Assembly: GCA_018398805.1 (NCBI GenBank) | Contig: JAGFBZ010000261.1 | Coordinates: 1,736,001-1,800,000, forward strand | Length of the DNA: 64,000 bases | Origin: Hirundichthys speculiger | Taxonomy: Eukaryota; Chordata; Actinopteri; Beloniformes; Exocoetidae | Direction of reading: 5' to 3' | Shown here: positions 47,853-58,300 of the stretch, one piece after another | Layout of the letters: each line of letters starts with the position of its first letter | How positions within the stretch are numbered: position 1 is the stretch's first letter | Position numbers and translations under genes: made by a program | The notes under the pieces: generated by a model | What the model saw: the letters and a program-made list of their open reading frames with translations, nothing else | The model's database searches: none | Told to the model about the DNA's origin: nothing

Positions 47853-49310
47853 GCTCACTGTCTCTCCTTCCCTACATCTCATGTCTCAGGATCATCCTTA
47901 GCCTGGCTGTTGCACACAACATTGTGCATTCCCATCTTCCTCTGCCACACATTCATGTCAAGAGCAAGCAGGCAGCTATATGAATTAAACATCTTAGACG
48001 GAGCACACACTGAGCCCCTTTAGTAGTGTCAGGATGAGCCCTCACTCTGAGATAGGGGGCTCGGACCACACACCGTGAGCCGTTTGCCTGCGTGTGTACA
48101 CGTGTTTTGTGTGTTACTCAGTACTTGACACTTCATCACACTGAGAAGCAGGGGTTATCACATCTGTGCTCCTCCATGTTTTACTGTTGAAAAGAAAAAG
48201 AGCAGGAGCCCTTTGACGAAGCAAGTTTCTGCATCTTTACTGTTCTTCACACCCTTTCCTACGCTCTCCTCCCTCCCTCCCCATGTTATGCTTTTATTTA
48301 TGTTCTTTGATTTCACAGTGCATTATTTTTTTGTTCAGTCAACTTGACCAAATACTTTTTTTCACATACACACGCCCTTGTTTTATTCTCACTTTCATTA
48401 AATCTCTTTTTCTTGTGTGCATCTGTTTGATTTTCATCATTCTCCTTTTATTCATTTTGCTCCACTCCCCTCCACAAATGTACCCCTATTTTTGGTTTCC
48501 CCCCTTTATTCTGTTGTCATGGATTCTTTCAGTATAAACTTGAATGGAAACCTTTCAAAGCAACTGATGTTCCTTAATGTGTTGAGGGCTCCATGCATCA
48601 GTAGCTTTGTGTCTGTGTGTTTCGTTATCTCTACGAGTGTCTGTATCTGCAAAGGAAGACTGAAGTGTGACTATGATCAATGTATCTTTGCAAAGCTGTG
48701 CACTTGTGCAAGTGGACACCAAGGGAGTCTAACCTCCTGGTTCTGAAGTTAAGCCTTCTTATCAGACACTCCTGCGTTTTGATTCAGGAAAGATCAAGTG
48801 ACATCATCTACTCTCCACACTTTACCACCTGGTTGTGCTTCCTCTTTTCATCGAGTTTTATCTTGCCATGACAGATATCAGAACAGCACAGGAGGCTGTG
48901 CTGTTGACTGTAGAAACATTTGTAAGTTTGAGGTCAAATAAGAAGACAGCAAAATGTGGTCAATGGCAACTACAGTGGACAGAAGAAAATAATGGCTCTG
49001 AAAATTAGGAAGTTCACTTTGGAACCCATCATACCTTCAAACAGTGTATAACTACTTTAGAATAATAAGGAAAAATATCACAAGTCATACAACTTTCATA
49101 AAAAATGAGATGTTGTTGTCTCAAGTGTTTTCTGGTGGTCAAATGTCTTCTGACTGATTGAATTTCTAAAGGTTTTCCATGAGGGGCAGTGGTGCTTTAA
49201 ATGAAGATGCAGCAACACCTGCTGCTGCGAGGTCAGGAATGGAACACAGAGCCACAACAAACAAAACTGAGAGATTAGTTACCTCTTCAACAATGGCAAG
49301 TCCACAACTA
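45641..49310. other. Mostly unique non-coding sequence
   Basis: It contains T-runs near 45710, 45850 and 45890, a tandem of a roughly 23-bp unit (GTGAGCATTTATATCT / GTGAACATTTATATCT) near 46683-46724, and a (TC)n tract. No gene or repeat family was recognised. Confidence 0.6.
47819..47848. repeat. (TC)n microsatellite
   Basis: About 15 uninterrupted TC units. Confidence 0.95.
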
Positions 49311-49425
49311 TCCATCCATCCATAGACTTCTGCTTATCCAGGTTTGGGTTGCAGGGACAGCAGCCTGAGCAGGGAACCCCAGACCTCCCCGTCCCCACCC
49401 ATCTCTTCCAGCTCTTCCAGCTAGA
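49311..49425 (-). mobile_element. Fish LINE-type 3' repeat, reverse orientation
   Basis: The plus strand reads TCCATCCATCCATAGACTTC, TGCTTATCCAGGTTTGGGTT, GCAGGGACAGCAGCCTGAGC, AGGGAACCCCAGACCTCCCC and CCAGCTCTTCCAGCTAGAAC. This matches a very common fish dispersed repeat whose plus form ends in GATAAGC...TGGATGGATGG. Its 3' tail is therefore at the left edge here. Confidence 0.65.
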
Positions 49426-51196
49426 ACACCAAAACGTTACCAGCTAAACTCTAATTAAATTCGAATCCAGACTGCATAACTTGTGTATTTTCTGTTCTAT
49501 CTTTCTCCGAGCTTTCTCTGCATGTTTTATGTATCTTCTTGATCTTGTGATTCATATCTTGCTCATTTCCTTCATCTGATGCATCTAAATTTGGCATTCT
49601 TCGACAAGAAAATGTTTTCTGGTCAGTCTGCCATGGCGCATATCTGAACAGGCAACTACAGGAACGACACAAGCCTACAGATGCCTGCTTCCTGGTGACT
49701 TTTCCCAGCACCTCACACAGCTACGTGCTCTGCCACATGACATCAAGGAGAAGCCACAGTTGTCACCAGCATGTTTACGTCTTAGGATGTGTTGGTTCTA
49801 TCTGTGATGTGACAGGAGGTCGGGTGGGGGGAAGAACACTTATGTGCTAAGCCTTTCTTACCTGAGGATGCAAATGTGATCTTGACTTAATATTTATTTT
49901 TTAGCTTAAGATTGTCCATGTATCTGTGTTCCACAGGTAGTGAGAGAAAATAAACCCTGACCTTTGCCCCTCCTCCTGTTCAGTAGTAATGGAACGCGCC
50001 AGAGACCCTATTGAAGAGCCAGAACCTTGAGGCCTTTCAGCCAGCAGGCGCCATTGAGGATGGAGGGGTGCTGTGAGCTTGCTCATTAAACAGCCGTGCG
50101 CCTGACCTTAATGATATCCACAGGCACGTTTTCCCTCTCCAGCCGTCACTCTCTGCCCTTCCTCCAATCTTTTTCACTTTTACCCCCACTCCTTTCCAGA
50201 CTTCCTCATGCCACTCCTTTGCATCCACTTTCCTTTTGTCTTTTTGTCTTCAGCACCTGCCTGTTTCCTTCCTCTTCTCTCTGCCCCCTGCCCCCCCCCC
50301 CCCCCCCCCCCCATCCCCCAGTGTGGGTGAGGAGGTTGTACACGTCTGGTGGTGGGGAGAAATGCTCTGTCACACTGCCTTCTAATGAGCACTGTCTCTG
50401 TGTGCCACCAGCTCAGATGGAGCCAAAATGGCCGACACGTTTTGCACTGCTGTGCCTTGATCTATCGGATTTCTGAGTGACTGGCTTGATGGCTTCATGG
50501 TGGAATGATGCCATCTTGGAGAAAAAAAAAAAAGAAAAAAAAAGGGATTTAAAAAAAACATAGCAGAAGAAGTGATGTAACATGCTGCCTTTGGTGAGAA
50601 ATAATCTATTCCTGTTTTTAGTGATATACAAAACTGGGACAGTAAAGTGTGGGGTGGTGCTAATACCCAAGGGATTTTAATAAAGGCCTGTTTGATGTCA
50701 TCCTTGCTTTCATCTGCTGTCTGTATGAGCCAATACTCATTTAGAGGCTTTTGATTCTATGCTTTCCTTACCTGTGCAGGAGATATTTGATGCCCGAGTA
50801 TGTCCAGAGTCTTGGTGATTAACGTCTCTACAAGAAGTCTGCCTTGGGACTGAGGTTCTTAAGGTCCTGATTGACCCGTGGCAAGCTTCACAGGAGTGGG
50901 CAACTGAAATGCTGTTTCCGGCAGTCCAAAAATAAACTTGATGGTCCTTGGTGCTAGGCTAGCTTGAACCACAGTAATCAAATTAAGTTAATGGTAAAAT
51001 TATACTAAGACTTTACAACATCAGTGCAAAGATAGGTAAGACTCAGGGTTACCTGCATGTGACTTACTAAGTTTGCAACACACTTTTTAACTAGAAAAGC
51101 ACTTGGAGAGCGCAGACCTCCACCAAGTGCAGCAATTATTGAAAATTTGAAAGTGATCCAGAATCCAGGATTTCCTCTAGATCACACCCAAAATGA
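49426..51196. other. Mostly unique non-coding sequence
   Basis: No gene was recognised. It holds a poly-C run at 50291 and A-rich runs near 50520-50560. AGAGCGCAGACCTCCACCAA near 51108-51128 resembles another dispersed fish repeat but is too short to classify. Confidence 0.55.
50291..50312. repeat. Poly-C run, 22 bp
   Basis: Uninterrupted C run within a pyrimidine-rich stretch. The minus strand is a G22 run. Confidence 0.95.
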
Positions 51197-51234
51197 AATC
51201 CTATGCAGGGTCACGGGGATCTGCTGGAGCCTAT
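51197..51234 (-). mobile_element. L2/Maui-type tail fragment, reverse orientation
   Basis: AATCCTATGCAGGGTCACGG followed by GGATCTGCTGGAGCCTAT is the reverse complement of the GGCTCCAGCAGATCCCCGTG / ACCCTGCAGAGGATTAAAC block in the copy at 23805-24095. Only about 38 bp remain. Confidence 0.65.
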
Positions 51235-52180
51235 TTGTGTCAAAAAAAAACTTTACCAAATTAAATAGAAGACAGGAGAAGGCACAAAGTCCATGGAGCT
51301 ACTTTGTACAGTATCACAATGTGCAATGGTGAGCAGTAATGGTCAAAAAGTCGGTGGTAGTGGATGGAAAAAGAACTGTGGGAGTGGGCAGGAATGGTCA
51401 AAAATGAAGTGAAGTGAAGAAACTCATCCCGTGCAGGTCTCTGCATCAGTCTCCCTTCCTGGAACTGTTATTGAAACAGAAGCACTCTGCTTGTCATAGG
51501 CCATATTTGTCTTACAGGTTGCTAATTGAAGTGAAACATTTATGTGTAGAAATGTAAAATGAGCTTAAATTGCCATGTGTGGAAATATTTTATTCACACA
51601 TTAACTTTATCCTATTTCTTCTGTTCTCTCTTGTAAAATTGCTTTCTATTTTCAAAGAAGATGTCCTTTTTTTTCACAAGCCTTTAATGCAAAATCTGAG
51701 GCCACAACAGGGAACAGATGAGCACAACAAACAAAAGCCCTGCTGATATGTTCCTGTTCCAAATTTTACCTGGCTTCTGGTAATCCATAGGTCTGATAAA
51801 AATGTCTGAAACCTTGGACAGTCCTTTTTCTAGTAATTCTGATTTACACATGTGAAAGTGGCTCATTTTCCTTTTGTTTTCACCAGTCAGTGATCTGTAA
51901 ATGTTGCATTAGACTACAATACATTTACGTGTGTCCAAAAAATGAGATGAGGTCAGACAGTCATGTTAGCTGATTGTCATGCCTGATAGTCCTGCTGTGA
52001 CTTTGCCGTCAAACATAGATTACATTTTCTCCACTTGATCACAGCAGGAGGGCGTTCTCTCCCTCTCTCTCTCTTTGTAGTACTAAATTTGTGCCAACCC
52101 CTTTAATTGCCAGAGATGTAGACAAGCATTTGACTTTGGGAGCAAAGTGCTATCTTCACAGTATCACTTTGCATAAAATA

Positions 52181-52310
52181 CTTAGGGTTTCTCAACGGGG
52201 GCGGTACCACCCCCCCAGGGGGCGATCAGAACCTTTAGGGGGGGCGCTGGAAACGTCAGGGCTGAGAGGACGGCGCTCAGGCACAAATGAGGGGCGCCAT
52301 GCCTGGAGAA
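52181..52310. mobile_element. hAT-type element end
   Basis: GGTTTCTCAACGGGGGCGGT with ACCACCCCCCCAGGGGGCG resembles hAT termini of the form CAGTG(T/G)TTCTCAACC followed by G/C-rich inverted tracts. The other end was not found. The segment lies about 60 bp from a Tigger-like end at 52372. Confidence 0.4.
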
Positions 52311-52371
52311 CTCTATTTTAACTTCCATGGTTTCCCAAGGTTTTTTTTTAGTGCAAATCTATTTATGTTTT

Positions 52372-52429
52372 TGATTGTCGCGGGGGGGGGCGCCGGTCCC
52401 CATTAACCGCGAAAACTAAGGGATCACTG
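52372..52429 (-). mobile_element. Tigger-like terminal fragment
   Basis: In reverse complement this reads CAGTGATCCCTTAGTTTTCG, CGGTTAATGGGGACCGGCGC and a C run, then GCGACAATCAAAA. It matches the left 55-60 bp of the element at 25567-26255 almost base for base and ends beside a TA. The rest of the element is absent. Confidence 0.75.
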
Positions 52430-52639
52430 TAATTGATGCACGAGTGGTTCCAGGTTTTGATTAGTTAAGTGTGCATGATGTTGTTGGCATCTTTAGTTAC
52501 CCTACCAATGAAACAGATTTTCAACAAATTCTGCTGTGGTGGTATTTTTTCATAGTTCTAAGAATTTATTTACAAATGTTGTGATGAATTAAAAAATCAT
52601 AAAAGGCAGTGTGGCCTTTCTCTCTGTAGAAAGATCAAT

Positions 52640-53700
52640 TTGATTTAAATTCAGTCTCGCGGTTCAATCTCAGAAATTCAGCCTCACAGACCAGAAGATC
52701 AACTGAAGAGGTTTTGGTCCTAGTGCAACTAGCCTCTAAAGCAAGATGACTTAAAATGTGATTGTGTAGGCTTAGCAGCTCAGAGAGATAGGGTGGGTCG
52801 AGCCTATGCAGAGCTTTAAAGATAAACATTAAAACGTGACTGGTAGCCAATGGGAGACAAAGCTCCACAACCCAAAAAGAAAATACCAGATTTGACTGAT
52901 GTCCCAAATAAAATAGCCTCTCTTTTGTCCTCATTTAAGTGCAGAAACATTTGGGATAACCACTGCTTTACATCACTGATACAGTTCAGCAAAGAGGGTA
53001 CAGCAGCACTATCATTTGACTTAACTGAAAAATAGACATGTATGTCATCTGCATAGCAGTGAACAGGACAGGTTATGTTTGGCAAAAACTGACCCAAGAG
53101 GCAACATATGCAGTAAAAAGAGAACTGGCCTGAGAATAGAACCCTGTGGCACCCCAGAGAGGAGAGGCACACTGGAAAAGGAGAAGTCAGCTAACATTAC
53201 AGAGAAGGTTCTGTTTGCCAGAAACTAGGAACTGTACACCTTCAATACCATGCTATGAATGCCAACATATTGACTGAAATGAGAAATGAGAACAATGTGG
53301 TCCACAGTGTCAAAAGCAGCTGAGCAATCCAGTAGGACTAATACAGTGGGATGCCTTGAGTCAACAGATAAAAGTTCACAAACAACATCGACTTAACAAC
53401 ACAGATTCAGTACTGTGATGTGCTCTAATACCAGACTGACATTTTTCAAAAATGGTGTTAGATTCTGAGAAAGACTAAGCCTGAATATTGACAATGTTTT
53501 CTCAAATGAAAAAAATGGCAAGTGTGATATTGGTCTAAAGTTTGTTAAAACAAAGCAACAAGTCCTGTTCTCAGGCATGAGTTAATAAGAGCAGCAAGTG
53601 TCCAGGGGACAATTCGTGTCAAAGACCTCTTCAGGTTTCGCAGCAATACCGATGGTATAAGTCAGTCCTGTCCTAAGCTATAACCTTTAAAAGGACTCCG
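52640..53700 (-). pseudogene. L2-type LINE reverse transcriptase, degraded
   Basis: Read on the minus strand, reverse-transcriptase motifs occur in the right order but in shifting frames: a NFRPISHLPFF segment (near 53545-53578), LLDCSAAFDTVDHIVL (53297-53340), LLSGVPQGSI (53141-53160), and HCYADD (53041-53061), the catalytic YADD box. These are followed by QWLSQMFLHLNEDKREAILFG. A later piece, LDPPYLSELLSLH (about 52757-52795), is the usual C-terminal signature of this family. The segment between ILFG and that piece is deleted. Phrasing is typical of fish L2/Maui elements. Stops and frameshifts make it non-functional. Confidence 0.8.
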
Positions 53701-54029
53701 TGATGACTTTGTACTGTAAAATGAGGTGAGGGCCAATAGGACTACCTAAAAACCATGGCCACCCCACAAACAGTCACTAAATAATCTAGACAGAGAAAAA
53801 GATAGGCCTAGGCCAGGACCAGAGCCTGACAAAAGTATTATATTATTGTTGTTGGTTTAGGTTTACTTAAAATGTTGCCAAAAAAAAAAAAAAAAAAATT
53901 GCTGGTTTGCAGATTAAGACAATTTGTTGATGCAGGTGGTATAGATAAGAATGATCAAAACTGTCAGAATTTAGATAACTAATTTTCAGAATTGTGCTAG
54001 AAAAGAAAACTATTACAGCATCCTAGTCA
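53701..54029. other. Sequence between LINE and Tc1 relics
   Basis: It contains an A-run of about 18-20 bp at 53879-53898. Parts before it may be further 5' LINE sequence, too divergent to read. Confidence 0.4.
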
Positions 54030-54215
54030 GCCATGAACAGAAATTTTGATGTACAGTGTAGGAGAAGCTTGAAAATGCTGGACAGCCAAAGACTGGAAAA
54101 ACGCAGTGTGGCTTAATGAATCTCAATTTTAGACCAGGACTACAGATGGCTGGGTCAGAATTTGGCATGAACAAGAGCATGAATCCATGTATCCAGTCTG
54201 CTTCGGCTCTGCGTT
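54030..54215 (+). pseudogene. Tc1-like transposase, first-Asp region remnant
   Basis: A frame reads CWTAKDWKNAVWLNESQF, a stop, then TRTTDGWVRIWHEQEHESMY. The Tc1 family normally has NWT-x-EDW-x-NV-x-WSDESRF followed by GRVRIWR and ESM. The catalytic Asp of SDES is replaced by Asn (LNES), which by itself would inactivate the enzyme. A stop follows three codons later. This part is upstream of the region preserved at 45470 and 21135, but belongs to a different copy. Confidence 0.7.
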
Positions 54216-54574
54216 TTCTCAACACTTTTTAATACCTGTTTAAATAGCATAGCGTTTTGTTGTCTTATTCAGGTGACTTGTCGTCCTTTTGTTTATTTTC
54301 TAAAAAGCTAGTTCCAAAGGTACAGAAGGAAAATTTGCTGAAATTTATGTGACACTATCGCATAAGCATTGGGCAGAATCTCAGCATCTATTTGAAAGGT
54401 AGGTATGCATGCATTTATTAAAGTTTAGGAGGACTAAATGGAGAATTTCTGGAGAAAAGATTGTGATATTCAATACTGGGGACTTTAAGGGTTCAGGGAC
54501 AAAACAAATAGTGCTCTGCAACATACCACACAGTTCTACCTTTGTGTAATACATTTGCTTCCATGACGCCAAAG
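54216..54574. other. Unclassified sequence between two element relics
   Basis: No frame or repeat is recognised. It may contain the untranslated end of the Tc1-like element. Confidence 0.4.
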
Positions 54575-55010
54575 CGTAACGTCCTGCATGTCCTGTTTTG
54601 CAGCCATCTGCTGGGGCAGCAGCATCAGAACCAGAGACCTGAAGAGAATCAACAAACTGATCAAGAAAGCTGGATCTGTGCTGGGTGTGACTCTGGAGCC
54701 GCTAGAGCTGATTGTACAAAAAAGAATGCTGCACAAGCTGATGAAGATGATGGAGGACTCTTCACACCCTCTCCACGACACAGTGATCAAACAACAGAGT
54801 GTGTTCAGTGAGAGGCTTCTTCAGGTCCGTTGCAAGACGGAAAGATACAGAAGATCATTCCTGCCAGCAGCCATCAGCCTCCACAACAAGACATAATTTT
54901 AAAAAAAAAATTCTGTCATTTATTTATTGTTGAAAAAAAAAAAGCCCTTACTACAATGCTGAATTTCCCTTCTGGGTTCAATAAAGTATTTTTCATTTTC
55001 ATTATTAAAT
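54575..55010 (+). mobile_element. Non-LTR retrotransposon 3' end, with tail
   Basis: The C-terminal coding end (54588-54896) is followed by an untranslated tail reading CTGAATTTCCCTTCTGGGTT, CAATAAAGTATTTTTCATTT with short TTCATT repeats. This tail type is common to several fish LINE clades. The element is 5'-truncated, which is the normal product of incomplete target-primed reverse transcription. Confidence 0.75.
54588..54896 (+). pseudogene. LINE ORF2 C-terminal fragment, 102 residues
   Basis: The open frame carries AICWGSSIRTRDLKRINKLI, KKAGSVLGVTLEPLELI, EDSSHPLHDTV and QVRCKTERYRRSFLPAAI before a stop at 54894. The 'SHPLH...R..RYRRSFLP.AI..HN' ending is the characteristic C-terminus of fish non-LTR ORF2 proteins after the reverse transcriptase. 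The frame is unbroken, so this copy is younger than the L2 relic at 52640. Without reverse transcriptase or endonuclease it encodes nothing active. The clade (L2, Rex1 or another) is unresolved. Confidence 0.75.
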
Positions 55011-55061
55011 GTCCTGCATTATTAAATTCAGAATTTGAATGTTTGTGTGTTTTTAGGCTGT

Positions 55062-55325
55062 AGTGGCTGTAGCTTAGCTAGTAGAGCGGGTCGTCCAGTC
55101 ACTGGAAGGTTGGCGGTTTGATCCTGGCTCCAACTATCCACATGCCAAAGTGTCCTTGGGCAAGACACTGAACCCTAACTTGGCCCCAGTGGGTCTGGCA
55201 GCACCTAGCATGGCAGCAGCCGCCCACTGGTGTGTGAATGGGTGAATGAGAGGCCATTGTAAACCACTTTGAGGGCACCTTGATGGTGTGGATAAAGTGG
55301 TATACAAGTGCAGTTCATTTACTAT
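55062..55325 (+). mobile_element. tRNA-derived SINE, near full length
   Basis: An A-box-like TGTAGCTTAGCTAGTAGAGC and a B-box-like GCGGTTTGATCCTGGCTCC define a tRNA-related head. The body follows with CCAAAGTGTCCTTGGGCAAG, ACACTGAACCCTAACTTGG, CACTGGTGTGTGAATGGGTG, TAAACCACTTTGAGGG and ends near GTATACAAGTGCAGTTCATT. This body and end are typical of a widespread teleost SINE family. It begins about 50 bp after the LINE tail at 55010. Confidence 0.8.
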
Positions 55326-58300
55326 GTTTTCTTGTATCTTTCTCTTGGATTGGCAGAAAAGAAGAGGATTGGTCTTTCTATCAAGTGAGCAAAGCTGAGA
55401 TTTTCTGTGAGGACACTTTGGTTCAAATGAGCATATGGATATGGGCGTGTGGGTCACCAAGCTCTTGTGACCACTTCCAGTGACATGCTAGAACAAAATG
55501 GAATAGGTAAAGGATAAAATGTTTTCTCCATCTCTGAGGATGTTATCATACCAGACATGCTGAAATTCCTCCAGAGCATCCACAATTATACAAAATGATA
55601 AGTATTCTGTTTCTAAGAAGCAGAACTGTGGAGCATTTGCAGCTGATGGGCTTGGATGAGATTTGCATAATGTGTGGGCTGAAATAATGCTGAACAATAA
55701 GCATCTCAATACGGATGGGCAGTTTAAAATCTATGGCAACCAAACAGTGAATAAACAACAATTTAGGGAACAAAGGTCGCTCTCAGCTCTTATTCCTCCG
55801 ATACATCTCAATGTCTTGATTGTTTCATTGGCCTACATTTACTGTCCCAGCAGCAGTTACTTTGAGGCTCCACATATCTTTTCTGTTAAGACGTGTTGAG
55901 CAAAGGGACTGATTTATTGATTGAGGCCATGCGTCTGTGTAGGCATGTCCGAGGGGATGAGGAGGATTATGTATGAACAGTGTGATGTTTCTGACAATCC
56001 TGTCGCCTTTGCAGCTCTGATATGCCAAGGCCTGGAAGTGTGCCCGCTCTTTTCTAAATGGGGAAAAAAAGGCAAGTGTGACATGTTAATGGAGGAGTTT
56101 TGGGAGTTTTCGAGAGAGAGTGACAATTGTGTATGTGTGTTAGTTTTTATGGGCTTCGAGGAAAGTGTTGTGGGCCAGCTGGCAGCTTCTAGGTTCAGTC
56201 TGCCCCGCGGGTATCTAGTTTGATATAAACTCTCCCCACTGCAACAACTTGGATCTGGGATCCAACTAAGAGGCACACATACAAATTCATGTATCCAAGT
56301 TTGGCTGTAGGGAATAGTTGGTATGTGGTTTCAGAGAGGTCCTCACAAGATGGAAGCTGTGTAGACTGGCACAGTTCTAAATTAGATTTGTAGTAGCTGC
56401 AATTGGACAGCACTTGTCAAGGAGTGAGGTCACAATTTCATTTATCTTCATTTTGCTATCATTTTGCCAGAAATCAGCTAACTGAAACTATTCAACACTA
56501 AAGCTCTACAACTAATGATTAACACCAAAAACAGAAGAAGTCGGGTTTTTATTTAATCAGCTGAAATGCCCAGGTGATGACCAGGCGCTGACGCTGCAGA
56601 CTAATGAGTCTGTTTTTGCTGTCATGCACCATTTCAAAATGAAATCAAGCCATGTCCAAATAAGTAAAGCAAAAATATCCATCCACAGTCTACCTCCATA
56701 AATGCATATCACAGCCATGCTCACAGGGCATGCATGTATGAGCGAAAACAGGTTGAAACTCAGCTAGAAATAACCCTTTTTGCATATTACTCTCACGCCT
56801 TTCCTCCAGTAGGCAGTTGGATTATTATTAAATGCAGACTTTAGCTGCGTAACAACAGACACTAAAAAGAGGTCAGCAGTACTTTTTGTTTCGTCTCCAC
56901 TCTGTTGTTTGCATCATTATGGTGTGTCTGTGTGCTATATTCCGGCAATGGTCACATGATATAAGTTTGTTGGGGAATGAAGGTGACCTGGAAGAAATGT
57001 TTTCAGCGTTTAAAGAATTATAGTTTTGTCTATCCACATTATGCTGCAACCAAAAAGGTTTACAAACTGAAACGGGGTCGGAAGGGGAGTGACAGTTTTC
57101 AATTTTTGAGGGCTGATTTCACAAAGCTTCTCCTTTCAAAATGAAAACAGTGTAGCGTGAATGTAGACTGACGTTAGATGCTTTTAACAGTGATGGTTGA
57201 TAAGTGCAACAAGTTTGTAATCTGGTAGCTGAACACTCTAGTCCCCATCTCATTAAGTAATCTTGCTTTTAACTATGTAAACATGTGCATAAGATGTGTT
57301 TTATGTATTATTCGGCATATAATGAACAGACTCAGCCATCAACACTATAGATGTGATTTTTTTGCTTTGAATCAGGAGGGCATCTCCTATAATCTTAGAA
57401 AGGGGAGGTGAGACAGCCTGTACCTAAACCCTTTACCCTATACAGCATAGCATCTTTGGTCGAATCACTCCTGTCTACCTGCGATCTGGGGCTTTACAGC
57501 TGACTTGTTTGCACTGTAAGAAACCAAAGAAGTGAGAAACTAGCACAAGATACAAAGAGCAGTTAACACAAGCTATATGGGGAAGAAAACAGAAACAAGG
57601 CAGAGAGGGTAATGGCTATTCTTATTCCAAAGATGACTGATCTAGCATGTCCAAATTATGGCTGGGATCTCACAAAGTCAGATTCTGTAAGTCTTCATAT
57701 CCTAACCATAAACGCAAAACTATTACAGGAATTAAGCTTTGAAGACACAGCAGGGTGTCGACACAGAACCTGCTTCTATAGTGTTCATTTTTTGGACAGC
57801 TGCTTCACAGTTTGACCCAAAAACTAATGAGTTTCTGCTCTGAAACACTGGTGACGCTGCAGCATTTTATCCAGGCGACTCCGCAATTAGGAGCAGGCAT
57901 AACCGTCAGTTACATCTCTTCATTGTCACAATTAAATGAGATTCTTTCTGTCCACCCATTTCATTTCCATGAAATATTTTAATCTTTAAGATTGTGAACC
58001 TAATTTCATCCCAGAGTTTTTCCACCTGTAGAATTAATCTGCTATTTCAGTGTCAGTGATAAGAGGACAATTTAACTGAAAACTTTAATCTGGCAAAGGA
58101 ACAATTATCATTTTATAAGGTAAAAAAAAAAAGAATTTAGTGTTAAAGGCTTTGATTGAGGTTGAATGCAAATCAGAGCTCCGAGGCTTTGAATCTTAAA
58201 GCACAGATGATTAATTAATCATGATGAAAAATGGACACCTCTCTGGAAATGCCCTCTATTAAAGTCATAGTCAAAGGGACAAAGGAAAGGTGCTGTCTTT

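Noticed and set aside
50096..50476. A 126-residue plus-strand frame with Pro/Leu-rich sequence
   Set aside because: It is created by a C/T-rich tract including the poly-C run.
55070..55145. An apparent tRNA gene
   Set aside because: It has A- and B-box-like sequence but continues into a SINE body and does not form a full cloverleaf with a mature 3' end.
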